Assembly (NCBI GenBank): GCA_023301545.1
Contig: JALZUI010000086.1
Coordinates: forward strand, 1 to 7,774
DNA: 7,774 bases
Reading direction: 5' to 3'
Origin: Akkermansiaceae bacterium
Lineage (GTDB): Bacteria > Verrucomicrobiota > Verrucomicrobiia > Verrucomicrobiales > Akkermansiaceae
Positions 6,928 through 7,774 of the stretch are shown in pieces (position 1 is the stretch's first letter; every line of letters starts with the position of its first letter). Below the pieces are notes generated by a model. That model worked only from the letters and a program-made list of their open reading frames with translations, did no database searches and was not told where the DNA came from. A program made the translations under genes and the position numbers.

Positions 6928-7193
6928 AGTCGGCTAGGCATAATCACACGATTTCTAAAAAGCCATGAGAAATTGAAAAATGTGACCATTTCATGAAGCG
7001 GAAGCTAGAAGCCTCCACACAATCCCTCCTATGTCAGCTCTGAAGATTTTCGTTCTGCTTGATTCCGTTAGAGGGGGCTGAAATGTTAATTTTTCTTAAT
7101 TAAATGGTCGTGATAGCGTTGAAGCGACGGGTTGAAGTTTCTCTGGTAAAGTGTTCGAGGTCACTTTAAGTTCTAGTCGTTCAAAAGATAAAG
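6928..7193. other. Divergent spacer between purD and the PEBP gene
   Basis: These 266 bases hold no convincing open frame or RNA gene. They must contain the start signals of both flanking genes, but no clear -35/-10 pair stands out on either strand. An imperfect dyad pairs CATGAGAA (6964-6971) with TTCATG (6990-6995) through one bulged base, upstream of purD. An AT-rich patch with TTAATT and AATTAA lies at about 7086-7103. Neither can be assigned a role. Confidence 0.4.
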
Positions 7194-7774
7194 ATGATTA
7201 TGAAAGCATTAAGTGTATCAATCAGTAGCTGGGAAAACGGTGGGCGTATTCCTGCTAAGTTCGCCTTTGGTAAAATCCCAGATGAAGGGCGCTTTGAGCT
7301 TGGGGGAAATGTTAGTCCTGCGATAGCATGGAATGATGCCCCCGAGGACACAAAATCATACGCAGTAATTTGTCACGATCCCGATGTTCCATCGGTAGCA
7401 GATGATGTGAACCAAGAAGGGAAGGTAGTTTCGGCGGATTTACCGCGAGTTGATTTTTACCACTGGGTGCTGGCTAATATACCTGTCGAGATTACGAGCT
7501 TAGCGGAAGGTGAGGCCTCACAAGGAGTCACTCCTAGAGGAAAGTCGCCAGGGCAAAAGGGTTACGGTCTAGCGGGGCTCAACAATTACACGCAATGGTT
7601 TGCTGGTGACCCTGATATGGAGGGGGATTACGCTGATTATGACGGGCCTTGTCCGCCGTGGAATGATAGCCTTCTCCATCACTATTACTTTACCGTATAT
7701 GCCTTGAATGTAGAAAAATTGCAGTTGCCTGAGGTGTTTGACGCCGGTGATGTGATTAAGGCGATGGATGGCTG
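7194..7774 (+). CDS. YbhB/YbcL-type PEBP family protein (3' end beyond window)
   Basis: The product belongs to the phosphatidylethanolamine-binding protein (Raf-kinase-inhibitor-like) family; bacterial members are small soluble proteins whose ligand and role are mostly unknown. The frame is open for 193 codons to the right edge, probably lacking only the last 15-30 residues. Counted from the second ATG (7200), it shows GGNVSPAIAW (35-44), the ligand-pocket signature CHDPDVP (58-64), the conserved HWVLANIP (88-95), then YDGPCPPWNDSLLHHYYFTVYAL (from 147) and DVIKAMDG near the end. Segments 66-86 and 120-146 match the longer YbhB subtype with DDVNQEG and a GLNNYTQWFAGD block. There is no signal peptide, so it is probably cytosolic. 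Two in-frame starts, 7194 and 7200, differ by two residues and neither has a clear Shine-Dalgarno. The family call is secure. Confidence 0.92.
   Translation, partial: MIMKALSVSISSWENGGRIPAKFAFGKIPDEGRFELGGNVSPAIAWNDAPEDTKSYAVICHDPDVPSVADDVNQEGKVVSADLPRVDFYHWVLANIPVEITSLAEGEASQGVTPRGKSPGQKGYGLAGLNNYTQWFAGDPDMEGDYADYDGPCPPWNDSLLHHYYFTVYALNVEKLQLPEVFDAGDVIKAMDG

Noticed and set aside
6984..7109. Distant inverted repeat GACCATTT (6984-6991) and AAATGGTC (7102-7109)
   Set aside because: Eight bases more than 100 bp apart is within what chance gives in a window this size.
1..7774. A defence system, mobile element or other novel multi-gene system
   Set aside because: All six genes belong to known families, five of them housekeeping or widespread, and no integrase, transposase, repeats or toxin-antitoxin pair is visible.

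Overview
The window is ordinary bacterial chromosome with six protein-coding genes: four on the minus strand and two on the plus strand. Two are cut by the window edges. It holds no rRNA, tRNA, CRISPR array, transposase or phage gene. Gene content, moderate GC, a secreted C25-type peptidase, the long ThiC variant, the PurD motif EYNCRFGDPECQ and several starts without a Shine-Dalgarno sequence suggest a free-living, probably aquatic member of Verrucomicrobiota. That placement is inference and only moderately secure.

Layout from left to right. thiC (minus, 3' end off the left edge) starts at 2035. It is preceded by a long leader carrying a clear TPP riboswitch (about 2116-2207) and a promoter with a perfect TTGACA box (2218-2246). 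A 10-bp inverted repeat (2280-2301) lies between this promoter and the stop of gcvT (minus, 2329-3369). gcvT and rph (plus, 3465-4253) diverge from a 95-bp AT-rich spacer. rph converges with a gene for a compact, secreted C25 (gingipain-type) cysteine peptidase (minus, 4273-5589), leaving only 19 bp between the stops. purD (minus, 5674-6927) lies 84 bp upstream of the peptidase gene on the same strand. A 266-bp spacer separates purD from a divergent YbhB/YbcL-type PEBP gene (plus, from 7194), which is cut by the right edge.

Functionally this is a housekeeping neighbourhood. ThiC makes the thiamine pyrimidine and is controlled by thiamine pyrophosphate through the leader RNA. PurD makes glycinamide ribonucleotide, and the purine pathway intermediate AIR is the substrate of ThiC. 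GcvT is the aminomethyl-transfer subunit of glycine cleavage and supplies one-carbon units. Rph matures tRNA 3' ends. These links are metabolic; the sequence does not show one shared operon.

I did not find a convincing undescribed system. The points most worth a second look are the compact C25 peptidase downstream of purD, an insertion of about 45 residues in ThiC, the inverted repeat upstream of the thiC promoter, and the riboswitch expression platform.
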